Of a DNA stretch of 64,000 nt, positions 41,031 to 52,299 are shown piece after piece. The notes below the pieces were generated by a model. That model did no database searches and was not told the DNA's origin. It worked only from the letters and a program-made list of their open reading frames with translations. Location: positions 1-64,000 of the forward strand of contig NBIV01000141.1 of the NCBI GenBank assembly GCA_003194525.1, in the 5' to 3' direction. Within the stretch, counting starts at the first letter, position 1; every line of letters begins with the position of its first letter. The position numbers and the translations under genes are program-made. The stretch is from Gracilariopsis chorda (Eukaryota > Rhodophyta > Florideophyceae > Gracilariales > Gracilariaceae).

Positions 41031-41358
41031 ATACTCTGGAAGACATACATACTTGGGGTATATTTTGCAGGAAGAGAAGAAGGCGCTCAAAACACTTCGT
41101 CTCCACACCTCGATTCATTGAAATTTATCAAGAATTTTGAAGACATATAACAAATATTTCTTTTCCATCGCTTGCTAGCGATTCGCATCCTTGGAATCGA
41201 TTCTGAAGTTGAATCGAAATTATAAGTTACGCTCAAGAAAGCAGCAAGTCTAATGTGATGTGATTCATGACTCACATGATCAAGGGGAAAGCCTTCGTCG
41301 AATCGGACCCCCTTGAGCATCTTAGTGGATCTTTGCAACCTCAAAAGACGCATATTGA

Positions 41359-43121
41359 ATGGCACGTCCAATTCCACAAGCGCCACTGGAACGTTTCCTA
41401 TCCGACACCAAAGAGGAAGTCTTTCGCATATGGAGAGAAGATGTGACGAAAATTACCAAACGGCTCGAGGCCCTCGAGCCCTTTTCTCGACTTCCAACCA
41501 TTCCGAGTCCTGTTCGAGGAAAAGATTTCGTTCGCGAACCGAATGTTGCAGCGCTAATGCGAGCAGCCATGGATTTCCGAAATGCGTTCATACCTGATGG
41601 TGAAGAAAAGTATATTCAATTCCCGGTGACTGTTAGTGATAAAGAACTAAACGCAGATGCATTGGATGCATTGGAAATGATCATGATACAGAAGATAGGA
41701 GTCGACTATGGGAAGTGTTCTTGGGGCCTTGCTTGGAGAAGGACCCATGTATCCCAGTGTGAAGCTGTCATTCGAACTGCGTGTGCCTCGAAAGAGTTTC
41801 TTGTGTACAAAGAGAGCAGTTATCTTTGGTGCATCAGATGGCTTGCGGAACAGAAGATGAAGTGGGGCGATTGCCAGTGGCGAGAAGAGAGCAGCACGTT
41901 CAGTCCGCACCTGTCAACTGCATCCCCGAGAACCTCTCCGAAACTCTCAATCAAGAGAATGATGACACCCATAGCTTCACTGACCCGGGGCATCAAGCAA
42001 ATGACTTTCATGGGCGAGAACATGTAAATTTGGGTATGCTCTTACGAAATTCATCAAACATTCTCGATCCAGCTGAAAATAATTCATCACCCGCATATCA
42101 TGGTTTAAAATGTAAAGCGGCCACACAATAAGCTTCTCCAGTTTTACATCGAACTTCTGGAGGTCATGCCAAAGCTTTGACATCCATCAGAGCTGTGGAA
42201 AGGGAGCATGAGAACATGAATCAGGCCCTACCACCACCTTCATCGTTAATATTCCTTCCCGCACGACAATCGTCTTCCGAATCCTTTGAGACTGTGCGCA
42301 ATCTAGACTCAGCAGAACACGACTAACCTACATCAGATACTGGTACTTTGGTCTGCCCCACAGGTTCTGCGAGAGAACTGGAGCATTTGAATCCGTCTGT
42401 ACGATATTCAACTCCGGTACACACTCCCGCTTGCGGGTCTTCATACAAAGACAACCAGGCTCACAAAAATACAACCCGTACGCATATTAGTGGGTCTAGG
42501 GTTCAAGCAAGAGACGTGGAGCGCACTGAAATCCCACTAACAGGCCCGAATGATGAAAAAAGAAGGGTGTTTGATTACACATACCACGGAACTGAGTCAA
42601 TCAGAGGCATGCACGAGAGAACGCCTTCCAATACCATGAGGAAAGTTATTAAGGCAAATTGTACAAGTATAGCACCACACCTTGATAATAGAGAGGCAAT
42701 CCACAGAATCATTTTGCTTCGCTTACCAATTCGACCTCCAGCTCATAACTCGCACCTGAGTTCAAGACGACTGCAAAATATCTCGAACGTGGGAGGTGTT
42801 CTGCCTACTACAGTTGGTGCAACAGATGCTCTTAGTACCACAGTAACGGCTCCACTTGCACAAGCTCAAGAATGCCTGCACAGCATGGGAACTGGGTCTT
42901 CATCCGCTTTCAACCATGACGTACGAGTATATCGACTCTCCCATTCCACGCGTGGAAGAGCTCACAAAGGATCAAAGCAGAATGTAACAGCACACCGAGG
43001 ACGCGGTAGAGGTCGCGGTCGTGGGCGTGTTTCCAATCGAGGAGGAAAGAAACTTATTGTAAGGAACCAAGGAGCTACTTTGGGGCTTGGACGTAGAGCA
43101 CAAACAAAACACTTGCATTGA
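41359..43121 (+). CDS. Unrecognised plus-strand frames, possibly one spliced gene
   Basis: The first frame (41,359-42,027, ATG start, 222 codons) encodes a mixed helical protein (EEVFRIWREDVTKITKRLEAL, ALMRAAMDFRNAF) and then a low-complexity serine/proline part. A second frame (to 43,121) ends in an RG-rich tract (RGRGRGRGRGRVSNRGG), suggesting nucleic-acid binding. They lie in different frames about 320 bases apart. The position, divergent from the CACTA-like gene, suggests they may be the accessory gene of the same transposon. No family is recognised. Confidence 0.3.
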
Positions 43122-43543
43122 CGTACTTCTTACAGTGGGCAGATATCGTATCCCCTTTTCGACTTGGAGTTTAATATTCATAGACAGATAAATAGTAAGT
43201 GGTAGAATCGTTGTTCAACGTTACTTTCGACAAGTGCAAAATGCAGATGATGAACCACATAGATTTTCAACACTCTGAATGGAACTTTGTCGGTGCGCAT
43301 TATCGGTGCGCATTATCGATGGAGCAAGCAAAAATGTGAGGAACGAAGTCTCAGATGCCTGAAATACATTTTAAAAGTGTTCGTGTTGGAAAGAATGAAA
43401 GAGTTGAGAATATAAATGTGTGGGAAGACGATACCAAAGCGCTCATAGTGGAACAAGGAGCAGCTTCGATGAACAAATGTTATGCGGTGTTGTTGTTCTA
43501 TTTCCAGCATCCTCGGATGTGAAAAATGAACATTCAATGTTCC

Positions 43544-44710
43544 GTTGGGGGCCTGCCATGAAAGTCTAAAACTTTTGCAACGTGCAAAAATTTTCACATG
43601 TTTTTGGTTACGCGAAAAACGGTGTGTCATTGGCTTTGGAAGCTTATGGCAGGTTATGCGAAATCCGTTTCTCTCAGCAAATCGTCTGGTGCTTCCTTAT
43701 CGGATCCCAATCACCTGCCCATTTTGTTCAGACGCCCACCCACGCTTCTAGAAAGGCGCAACTGTTTCTCATCTGTCTGTATCTGGAGAATGTGAAGAAG
43801 ATATATTACTGTGTTGAATGCCATCGAGGTTGCTGTCGTGTTGGAGATGGGAAAATTGGAGAAGATCCGAGGCAAAGTTGTCTTCTTTGCAGCTCTGCGA
43901 TTCACATTATTTGTGGCACAAAGCCCTCCAAGTCTTTGAAAAATAAGTATGCTCCGGATAAAGTATTGGAAGGTTCAGGGTCTTGCGTGATATGTAGTGT
44001 CTGTCAGGTGTCCAGAAGCTTCGAGCGGAGTTCCAATACTGTTGGTGACGACGCTAATGCATCTGTTCGTATCTTCTCCAGCTTGATTACACCGGATGTG
44101 AGCGTGATTTCTTATGTTGAAACTCAGGAAAATCCAGTGAGAAGGGTTTACAACGATCCCGTGCACTACATTTGTCCAGATGGAGAAAACCGTGTTCAGC
44201 AGTGTTAATCTGAGCAAAAGAACGAATATAATACTTCCCAGGACAGAACTGCAGACTTACTACACGGGCAAACAGCTCCGAATACAAAAGCACCGCAAAA
44301 ATGCAAAAAAGGTGCGTAGATATCGAACCAGGAATCGGAATAAGGACAATTAAAATGTAAGAAGTCGGTACGAAGAGCGAAAAGAAGTTAAAGAAAAGCC
44401 GATACAAGCCAAAAATGTAGGTGTTGCCAATGATACAGATGATAATTCGAGCACTGAGAACAGTACAGTGCTTCTGACACCGGAGAAGAATAGAGCGGCA
44501 AAGGTAATCTCCCGTTCTCGGAGCCAAGGACCGTATCGTATTTATACAACGATTGACGTGTACGAGGTGAAACGGAGTTTTCATATGTTGACAAAACATG
44601 GAAAAGACGATGGGGATCTTTTTGAGCTCCAAACAGGAATTGGAGGCGAACGGAAGCGTATTCGAGCCATTCCTAGACCAAAACAGGCAGTAAAGTGCAA
44701 TACCCCGTAA
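43544..44710 (+). pseudogene. Unrecognised cysteine-rich coding remnant
   Basis: A 208-codon frame ending at 44,208 lacks an ATG. It contains pairs of cysteines in zinc-finger style (YCVECHRGCC, CLLCSSAIHIICG, CVICSVCQV). A second open piece (about 44,430-44,710) is basic (AKVISRSRSQG, GGERKRIRAIPRPKQ). They could be parts of a transposon protein. No family assigned. Confidence 0.25.
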
Positions 44711-44853
44711 GAGAAACTGTTGCGGCAGTGGCGCTCTCTACAAACCTTTTTACACCTTCAGGACATGTGGAATAACAATTATTGCTGTTAGTGGCGCAAC
44801 ACATCCATTGTTAAGCATCTAGGGCAAAACGAACGCACTCTTAGCCATTAAGG
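44711..44853. other. Short spacer
   Basis: Separates the remnant on its left from the transporter gene 3' end. Nothing seen in it. Confidence 0.3.
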
Positions 44854-45813
44854 TTATCCTTTGGTCTTATATTTCCTCAGCCGCCGCAACCCAACCGTGA
44901 GCACCCCAGGAAACAGAAACACTGATCTTATGACTCTCAAGAGGCTTGGCGTTTCACCGAATATCAACATGTGTAAAAAGTATGAACACGGCACCTAGGC
45001 GTTAGTCATAAAGTTATCTTCTCCAACCTTGCGCAACTGAAGCCCCTTGGTCAGGCAGCAATGTGTGAAAAATCCTACCAAAGAACCCACCAGTGTCACT
45101 GCTACGTCTCCGTGGTTATGTATGAGATGCTGTATAGCTTCTCTACCAACGTAAATAGCCATAATGGGGACACCTGCGGCTCCGATGGAAAAAGCTGAGA
45201 GCATGAAATGCACGCTGGTACCCATGCCACTTACGCATATATAAGCAAATGCGAAAAAACAAGCTGCAAGAAAGGCAATTATGACGCCGAGTATGTCTTC
45301 GATGTTAGCACTTGGTACTGCAATCAATGTTACGCGACATATTCTGACGAGCGCACGGGCTATGTCCCAAACGCTTGTCGTTTCTTTCAGAAACACTCGC
45401 GATAGCAGCATTGCCAAGACAGGACTTAAGGCGGATATGGAAGTGACTACGCCAGCTGGGAGATATGCTGTTGACGCGTACACCAATAGCAGTTCAACCG
45501 ATCCGCACGTACCACAGACGAACAATATTGTCTTTTGCATAGGACTCAGGTCGAGCGGGGAGACGTTCACAAGGCCCAAAAGTGATATAGATGAAAGTAG
45601 AAGTTGAAAAATGCTTCGAAGTAATGCCGCAGCACTAGCAGGGAAACCATATCGTCTTATAGCGAGATGAACAGCAACTGATGGAACAGCTGCTAACATT
45701 GCAGAAAGCGTAATCCATGCTAAGCCGTAGAAGGCAGTTCGCGACTGTGTGGTACACTGAGTGTCTGACTGAGGGATTGTGTCTCTGCGCGGCAAAAGCG
45801 GCTGTGTTTCCAT
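44854..45813 (-). pseudogene. EamA/DMT-family transporter with one premature stop
   Basis: A drug/metabolite-transporter-type membrane protein. From the ATG at 45,813 the frame has a hydrophilic N terminus (METQPLLPRRD), then about eight hydrophobic helices. EamA features include LLRSIFQLLLSSISLLGL, ALSPVLAMLLSRVFLKE (the helix before the conserved E) and a second repeat beginning at ILGVIIAFLAACFFAFAYI. A TAG at 44,997-44,995 ends it at 272 residues. In the same frame the sequence continues as good transporter (YFLHMLIFGETPSLL, VFLFPGVLTVGLRRLRKY) to a TAA at 44,854, giving about 319 codons, the usual DMT length. A single nonsense change, read-through or sequence error explains this. Substrate unknown; nucleotide-sugar or triose transport is possible. 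Its 5' end overlaps the sorting-nexin remnant by 94 bases. Confidence 0.75.
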
Positions 45814-46735
45814 TTTGTTTCGGCTATTTGTAGTGTTGAAGTTGTTCCTTTACCGCTGACCTCGAAGGAGAGGTTTGCGACTGATCCACCTTGTGGACAG
45901 GAAGTAGTCGCATTTGTCTTTGAACTCCTTCGAAACTCGTTCACGCACTGCAATAAGGATTTCCATGCTTCAGCGTGCACAGCGTGCTGTCGGGCGTATT
46001 CGACAGCCATTCCGTGAAGTGCTTTAAAGAAGTCCTCATGCATATCATTCCGCAACCGCCTCAACTCATCAGTCGTGGACAGAGCAACTTTATTGTATCG
46101 CTCCCGCATCTGCTTCAGTCGGTTTGACGCCCTATGCACATCAATGTTCAAGCCTTCCAAGCTCTCGTTAGATGCCTCCGTTCTCCCGTCCCACATACTT
46201 CCCGTCCGGCTCTCCAGTTGATCACGGAGCTTTGTGCACACCACGACTGCGTGTTCATACGCATCCTGTCCCTCTATCCTGGCGTTCATTATGCGTTGAG
46301 CGCCCTTTGCACTTTCTTCATAATCTCTGAAAACCTCGTCCACAACACGTGCGACCTGCAGTGCAATTTTCACGATGTTGAGTGGCCGCTCGGCTCTTCT
46401 CACATCAGCTTCCGCCCATTGGCATTGGCCGTGGCCACAGAGCGAGGCGTTTTGGGAAGCGCAAACAACACTCGTCGCGAGTGCGCTTTCGAATCTGAAG
46501 GTGAGCTGTGCAGCTTCGCTTCTCTTGCGCATGTGGTGAATCACGCTCAGATACGCTGTGATCCATCTGAAGTCCAGCACGCGATACGCCGGAACGTAAC
46601 GTTCGCCACCACTAGCACCGCCATTCGGTTCGGAGATGGTGATGGCGATCCAAGAAGAAGTAGAGTGGCGTTGTCCTTCTGCTAGTATCCGTGACTCTGA
46701 GGCGCGTGCTATACGGAAAAGCCAGCGAACAAAGC
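45720..46735 (-). pseudogene. Sorting nexin (PX-BAR) remnant with internal deletion
   Basis: The minus strand reads a beginning of a PX domain (WIAITISEPN, then GERYVPAYRV). Without the remaining 90 or so PX residues it continues into a BAR domain: AYLSVIHHMRKRSEAAQLTFRF, ARVVDEVFRDYEESAKG, LKQMRERYNKVALSTTDELRRLR, FFKALHGMAVEYARQH. A polar tail leads to a stop at 45,720. Sorting nexins of this type bend endosomal membranes in retromer-like coats. The missing PX core and the absence of an ATG before a stop at about 46,735 argue for an internal deletion and a non-functional gene. The start of the first Mutator-like copy (46,636) lies antisense to its 5' end, so a transposon-linked deletion is plausible. 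Confidence 0.6.
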
Positions 46736-48228
46736 GTGTTCATGAGCTGAACCAAAGTTCTGTTCAGAGCAGTAGGATCTGTCTTCCCCTGAAGACTCGC
46801 ATGAAGCGACGAGTGCAGTTTTCTGATTCTGCTCCGGTTGTAGCGGACATTCTCAACAAATTGATTGAGAGATGGGTATCACAGCCTTCCGAGGTGGTGT
46901 ATAAAGCGCGTAATGAGAACGCCGGAAGTGATTCTAGAGTAACTGGAGTATCAGGTGTAGCAGAGGAGCTGAAAAAGATTCCGAATGGAGAAGTTTGTGA
47001 AGCAGAGATAAAAGATGACGGACATTCACCAGAAAAAACGATCAGTCGGACACAGGCACAGGTAGAAGTTGAAGCTGAAGAAGAAGCGAAGGATACCGTG
47101 CCGTCTTCCGAGTTGAAGGCACAAACTGAAAAACAGATTGAAAAGAAGAAGCAAGCTTTTGAGAATGGTGGTGAAGCTCAAAAGCTGAATGAAGAGCTGG
47201 CAGCCTGTTCTGATGCTCAGATACAGGAGAAGCCGCACATGGAGCTACCATCAATGAATATGTGTGAAGGACGAAATACGAAGATCGATTCATGCACCGA
47301 GGTTCAGGCAGACGTCCAAGAGAGATTTGAAAACAATGGAAGGCCTTCAGGCGTTGATGTAAAACTTCAGGACGGTCGTGAATGTAAGACAGAACTTGCG
47401 ATGTCAAATGAGAGGCTTGTCTCGGCTCTGAAAGGTTTAAAGGAGGTCTTTGACCTCCCTGCACTGGTTGCCTACATCACTAAGAACTTTGGCTACCTCT
47501 ATGGTGTACAATACTTCTCAGTGTTGCAGAGGAGGAAGTAGAGGTCGTCTGCACTGCTCACCGGAGCATTGCAGTGTCTGCGGCACAAGTCGCAGTGCCG
47601 CTCCAACATTGGGGCAAATTTCTATCCCATGGCGAGATTTTGGGTGATTGAACAGGACCTGATACACACGCACACCCCCCAACAAATTCTATGCCCCGAT
47701 GATGTTGTAAGAAGGAGGTTTGAGGGCATTCGCTCCACTTTAGCCTCCCGTCTACAAGAATGGGAAGAGCACATACGGAAAAATGGAGAATATGTACGTC
47801 TGTCATGCATATTTCGAACCATACCCCCCTTCCAGGGAGCGGAGTTCTACAACAGCTCATCATGCTACCTCCTAAAGCATTCACATGGACCTTTATCTCA
47901 AAGAGATGCAGAAACAGTTAGCGAAGACGATATGGCGTATGGCGACTCCAGTGGGACTGAGGAATTTTATCACTTCTATTGCGTGTTGCATAGCACGAAA
48001 AGCCCTGAGAGGGGAGGTATTTTTGATGGCCGTTCTTCGCAAAGAGGAGTGAACGAACCGAAACCCGAGCTTTGGAAGCAACACTCCTCGGTTTCACAGG
48101 AAGGAGGTAGGCCGGTTTCCAATCTACCGAAGAGGCCGCAGCAAGGACCTATCCTAGGAGAAGGCATCGGGAATGGTGGCGTAAACGATGTAAAATGCTC
48201 GGGTGGACTTCTGGATAACGCGGTTTAA
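46636..48228 (+). pseudogene. Mutator-like (MULE) transposase N-terminal copy 1
   Basis: The first frame (46,636-47,541) is charged and low in complexity, with a C-terminal block ALVAYITKNFGYLYGVQYFSV. After a gap and frame change the second frame (47,569-48,228) contains RLSCIFRTIPPFQ and CYLLKHSHGP. These resemble the C...C...H-x-H zinc region (WRKY-GCM1 type) at the N terminus of MULE transposases. The same two blocks occur in order in copy 2 (FIADCFGYSLFVRTSIYFG and CLFLITIKTED ... CKHGHGP). There is no catalytic domain in this copy, so it is a truncated relative lying head to tail with copy 2. Confidence 0.5.
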
Positions 48229-48376
48229 CGTCACCTGTGGCGTAAGAGGCGATTTTGGCATTAACTGTTTTGAAGCTGACCCCCCTGCTGCTTCCCCAAA
48301 CTCCTCAACACAAAAAGTGGATGCCAAATGCGAGCGTGCACCCCACAGCGCTGTGAGCGCCGAGCTAGTCTCAAAA

Positions 48377-51351
48377 ATGAGTGAGGAGAGTGAAACTCTC
48401 AAAGCAAACGTTGCATATGCGCAGCAGGTTTCAGATGTGCAATACGTTGAAGAAGATGAGGCGCTGCTCATTGATCGATTCTTAGATGACGAAAAGGAGG
48501 TTCTCTCATGCTTCTTCGAAGACTCTGATGGTGGCATCCTGAATGAAGAGGAATCAGAATCAAGTGAGAAGAATGGGCTTGGAGAGAAAGACGAAAAGTA
48601 CTGGAAAGAAGATGGTGATGAAGAACTGGGCACGGAATCCGTACAGAACACGATACAGAATGAGAGAATTGAGGAGTGTTTTAAAGCAGCTGTCTTAGCC
48701 TATCTGGAAACCCTTCCTCTCAACGCTCCTGGTGTCACGGTTCTGAAGGAAGTTCAATTTATCGCGGACTGCTTCGGGTACAGCTTATTCGTAAGGACTT
48801 CTATATACTTTGGAGAACGAAAGCGATCTCCGGATAAGGCAAAGTCTCCGAAGAGTCGTGGTGCTGAACGTGGAAATAGAAGGGTGCTGAAGAAGGAAAT
48901 CTTGAAGTGCGATCAATACAATAACAAGATGAGGCGATGCCTCTTCTTGATAACGATTAAGACGGAGGATTCTGGGCAGGAGGAAGATGAGGGAATGATC
49001 TACGTGGCTAATTTAAATGGTTGTAAACATGGACATGGTCCCTCTGGGAGCTTTGGTATTAGACATCTCAAGCCACAAATGCGTTCTGAAGCGATACATA
49101 TGACGAAAGATTTGCATATGAGCTTTAGAGATACGATACGATACCTGAAAGACAAGTAAAATCAAAAGATAAATCCGGTACTGGCGAGGAAGAAGTTGAG
49201 GTATGCTTCCTCCACAAGCGATCCCTGCGATTTGGAATGTGTAAGGTTGTGTGACCTGCTCTTTTCGTTGAGCCAGGAGGATGCAGGGAATAAGAGATTC
49301 TTCGCTGCGGATGACTCGGGTAGGATGAAGTACGCTTGTTGGTCGTTTCTAGAGTGGATGGAAGACTACCAGAAGTTCGGCATTGTTCCATGGGTATCTA
49401 TTGATTGTAAAGCCATAGCCAATAGATACGGTTTCCCTCTGGTCACCATTAATGGAACAGCCAATGATGGTCATGTGTTGACATTTTTCATGGGGTACAT
49501 GTGCTCCGAAACAGAAGAGGAGTTCGTACGAATTCTGTCCTACTTCAATTCTATAGTCGCCGTCTCACCGGCGATGGTAGTGATGGACCAGAACACTGCG
49601 TGTATAAATGCAGCTGAGAAGGACTTTAATTAGTCCTATATAAGCCTCGACGAATGGCATCTGAACGAGAATCAGAAGAAGAATGTGGCCAATTGGTGTA
49701 GAAAGATTGGTTAGATGGAGTGGATGCACGATATGAAGAAAGACCTGTTCACCTCAGAAAGTCATATACGTCGGAAACATTTTTCGAAAGGAGGAGAATG
49801 CTAGAATCCAAGTACTTTTATGCTTTTGACGATCGTCTCCCTGTGCGGTATAAGTACTTGTACCACTAAAAGCCGCATATGCTGGTGTCTTGCTTCCGAA
49901 ATGCAGCTATACCTACCCGTTACGTGTTCCAAGGAACTGGCTACACCAAATCTTCTAGTTCTGCATACAAGAAGATCATTATATCGAAAAATATTCCCTT
50001 GTGCAAGGTTCCTTTGGAGGTTCGGCGTATATCCCAAGAACGGGCTGATACCTGGAACTTGGAGCTTGCACGAACCTTATCTTCTCAAAGTGGGAGCTAT
50101 CGGAAGACAAGAGACCTTGACCACTTTCTACCTGTAGAAGTTCTAGACAGCCTGGTGGCTGAGTACACGAACTACGCGTTGGTGCACTTCGTAGATTTGA
50201 GCCTTAAGCCCTCGAAGAACTACACTCTTTCTAGCACAGAGGTTGTGAATTATTCACAGGAAGCGTGGCCGGAAGCAATCAAAAACCTGGAAAGTAGTTC
50301 AAACCCAGCAATTGGACCTGTAGCTCGCTTTAAGTTGAAATGGGGAAGCCATCTGAGTCAGAGCCGGAATGCGTCGGTGGATGAAGAACGCTCATCACAG
50401 GAGACTGTTGTACAATTCTCAAAAAGGTATACGGGGTCGGGGGATGACTTTAAGGCAGAGTTTATTGGTGTCTGTCCCTGTTGGCAGCCGTGGTTCGTTG
50501 GCTTTGCTTGTCTTCACATGGTTCGATGTGCTGTGGTTTATCAGGAAGAACGTCTGCGGTTCCTTGGACTACGAAACCTAGGATACTTCATACCTATTGA
50601 AGCCTTTTTCTCTACATACTGGAGAAAAGATACTTCTGCTATGACAGTCCCATACTTGGCGAAACTCAGGTCAGAGATCCGATACTTCAACAACGAGGAG
50701 ATGGATTACCGACTACGCCGTTTTGATGAGTCGACGGAGAAAGAGTTTATCCCCATTGACTCAGATATACTTAGAACTAGTAGAGAAGACTCGGAAATAG
50801 ATGGGTACAATACGTAAATGGAAGGAAAAAACCTCCACGATGCTTTACATCGACAAGCTACTGGAACTAGACGTGTTGCCGTGAGTGGAGTTCTACGTCT
50901 TTTAAGGGATGCCATCGCGGACATTCAGCAAGGAAATGCGACACACTTCGAAGGTAGAGGTAACTTCAGAAAACGTCTGGCTTCATTCACAGAACATGCG
51001 GAAGAAACAGAGAACACTGTCACTTTACTGCATTCATCTACTTCTACAAAATATTTCAGTTCATCAGGGATCCGTCTGCCAAACAATAGATGCCACAGGG
51101 CAAAACGGAGCAAGAAAAGCTCCGTAGAGCGCACGACAAAGCGAGCAAGGACAAGCCCACATTCGTCCCACGAAGCGTCTCAGAAAGACTGTCACACACC
51201 TTCAAAATCCTCAGAACCAGCTGTAGCACCCTCAACTTCCATAGTCCAAGACGTGCAAGCAAAGCACTTCGAATTATGTCAAAGTCTCTCGGACACATCC
51301 ATTTGCTGTAGAATTGACTACAGGCGTTTGATCCCTTTCCTTCTTTCATAA
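48377..51351 (+). pseudogene. Mutator-like (MULE) transposase copy 2, broken
   Basis: The first open part runs from ATG 48,377 to 49,159: an acidic leader, then the WRKY-GCM1-type zinc region (EILKCDQYNNKMRRCLFLI, YVANLNGCKHGHGPSG). The MULE core follows at 49,196-49,633 (VSIDCKAIANRYGFPLVTIN with the first Asp, DGHVLTFFMGYM, MVVMDQNTACINA with the second). After two further TAG stops and a frame change near 49,800, the part with the third acidic residue and a SWIM-type zinc motif (CPCWQPWFVGFACLHMV, about 50,475) is read to 50,817. The same frame goes on after a single TAA to 51,351 with a basic serine-rich tail. The chromovirus 5' LTR starts 18 bases later. The gene has about five breaks. 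Confidence 0.75.
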
Positions 51352-51368
51352 TTTCTATTAGCTCTTTC

Positions 51369-52193
51369 TGAAGTGCAACGCCCTCAGGGAGGGATTCTGG
51401 GTACTTGAACGCTTTCCCGATATTATCGGTTGTGTAGTGCGTGTATGAACTACGCCCTATAATGGTGGGTATGGACACGTGGGACACGGTTTTGGGTCAA
51501 TTGGCGGTTGGCCACAGTAGTGGATGTTGCCACGAAATGTGGAGTATTTTAGTTAATATTATTTATTATTTTCACACCAATTTCTGGGAAGCTAGTACTT
51601 AGTGCGACGGCGCACTGCCGTCGCACCAGTAAACCTTTCCCAACAAGGGACCCCAACCTGGGGAATTGGCTCTAGTTGTTGCCGCTTGCGCGCGTACTCT
51701 ACTCCTCCTTGGAGGGAAACGCCGTAAACCACGGGACATCTAACCCCCTTGCACATCTAAAGGGACCCATCACTGGGAGTATAATTGTTCCAATTGCATT
51801 GGTGTTTCGCCCTGTATAGGGATATTGTTACCGGCATCGCCGTTCGTCCCCGTCGCTCTCGCGACTCACTTCGTCCTCTCTTCCTCCTCTTCGCCCTTCC
51901 TTTTTCCCCTTTTTAGGGTAGCACCTCCCGCTATCCGCGGCCCTCGTGTGCGCATCCGCTCACACACCCCCACTTACGTGGAAACATACCTCTAGTGAGG
52001 ACCACACCCCGCTCACGCGGATACCGATTCTTCGCCTTCACCTCCCTGCGCGAGTCGCGACAGTTGTCCCTGTTCTTACAAACCGGCTTCGCCGTGACAC
52101 CTCTGGGAGGGCTCTACCCAACTGGGTTCACCTCGTGAGAGGAAGATCCCGAACGTCTTTCGGTGTTTTTCCCCTTTGGGGCATTGCACCACA
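51369..52193 (+). repeat. 5' LTR of the full-length chromovirus
   Basis: 825 bp, TGAAGTGC to CACCACA. It contains a perfect 10-bp-stem hairpin at 51,602-51,626 and some twenty smaller ones. It has an AT-rich TTATTTATTATTTTCAC stretch just before that hairpin, where a promoter or poly(A) signal would be expected. Confidence 0.93.
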
Positions 52194-52196
52194 AAG

Positions 52197-52209
52197 TGGT
52201 CTCCGGACC
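52197..52209 (+). other. Probable primer-binding site
   Basis: TGGTCTCCGGACC begins three bases after the 5' LTR, as expected for a TGG-starting primer site. It does not match the initiator-Met pattern (TGGTATCAGAGC) used by many chromoviruses. I cannot name the tRNA. The site itself is a small hairpin (GGTC-TCC-GGACC). Confidence 0.5.
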
Positions 52210-52299
52210 TAGAATCGGTTTTTGTTTTCCCTCTTACGAGGTTTGTTTTTATTTACCGGAAGTTCCCTGATCGTTTCCCGTCGTAACGGTATTTTCCCA

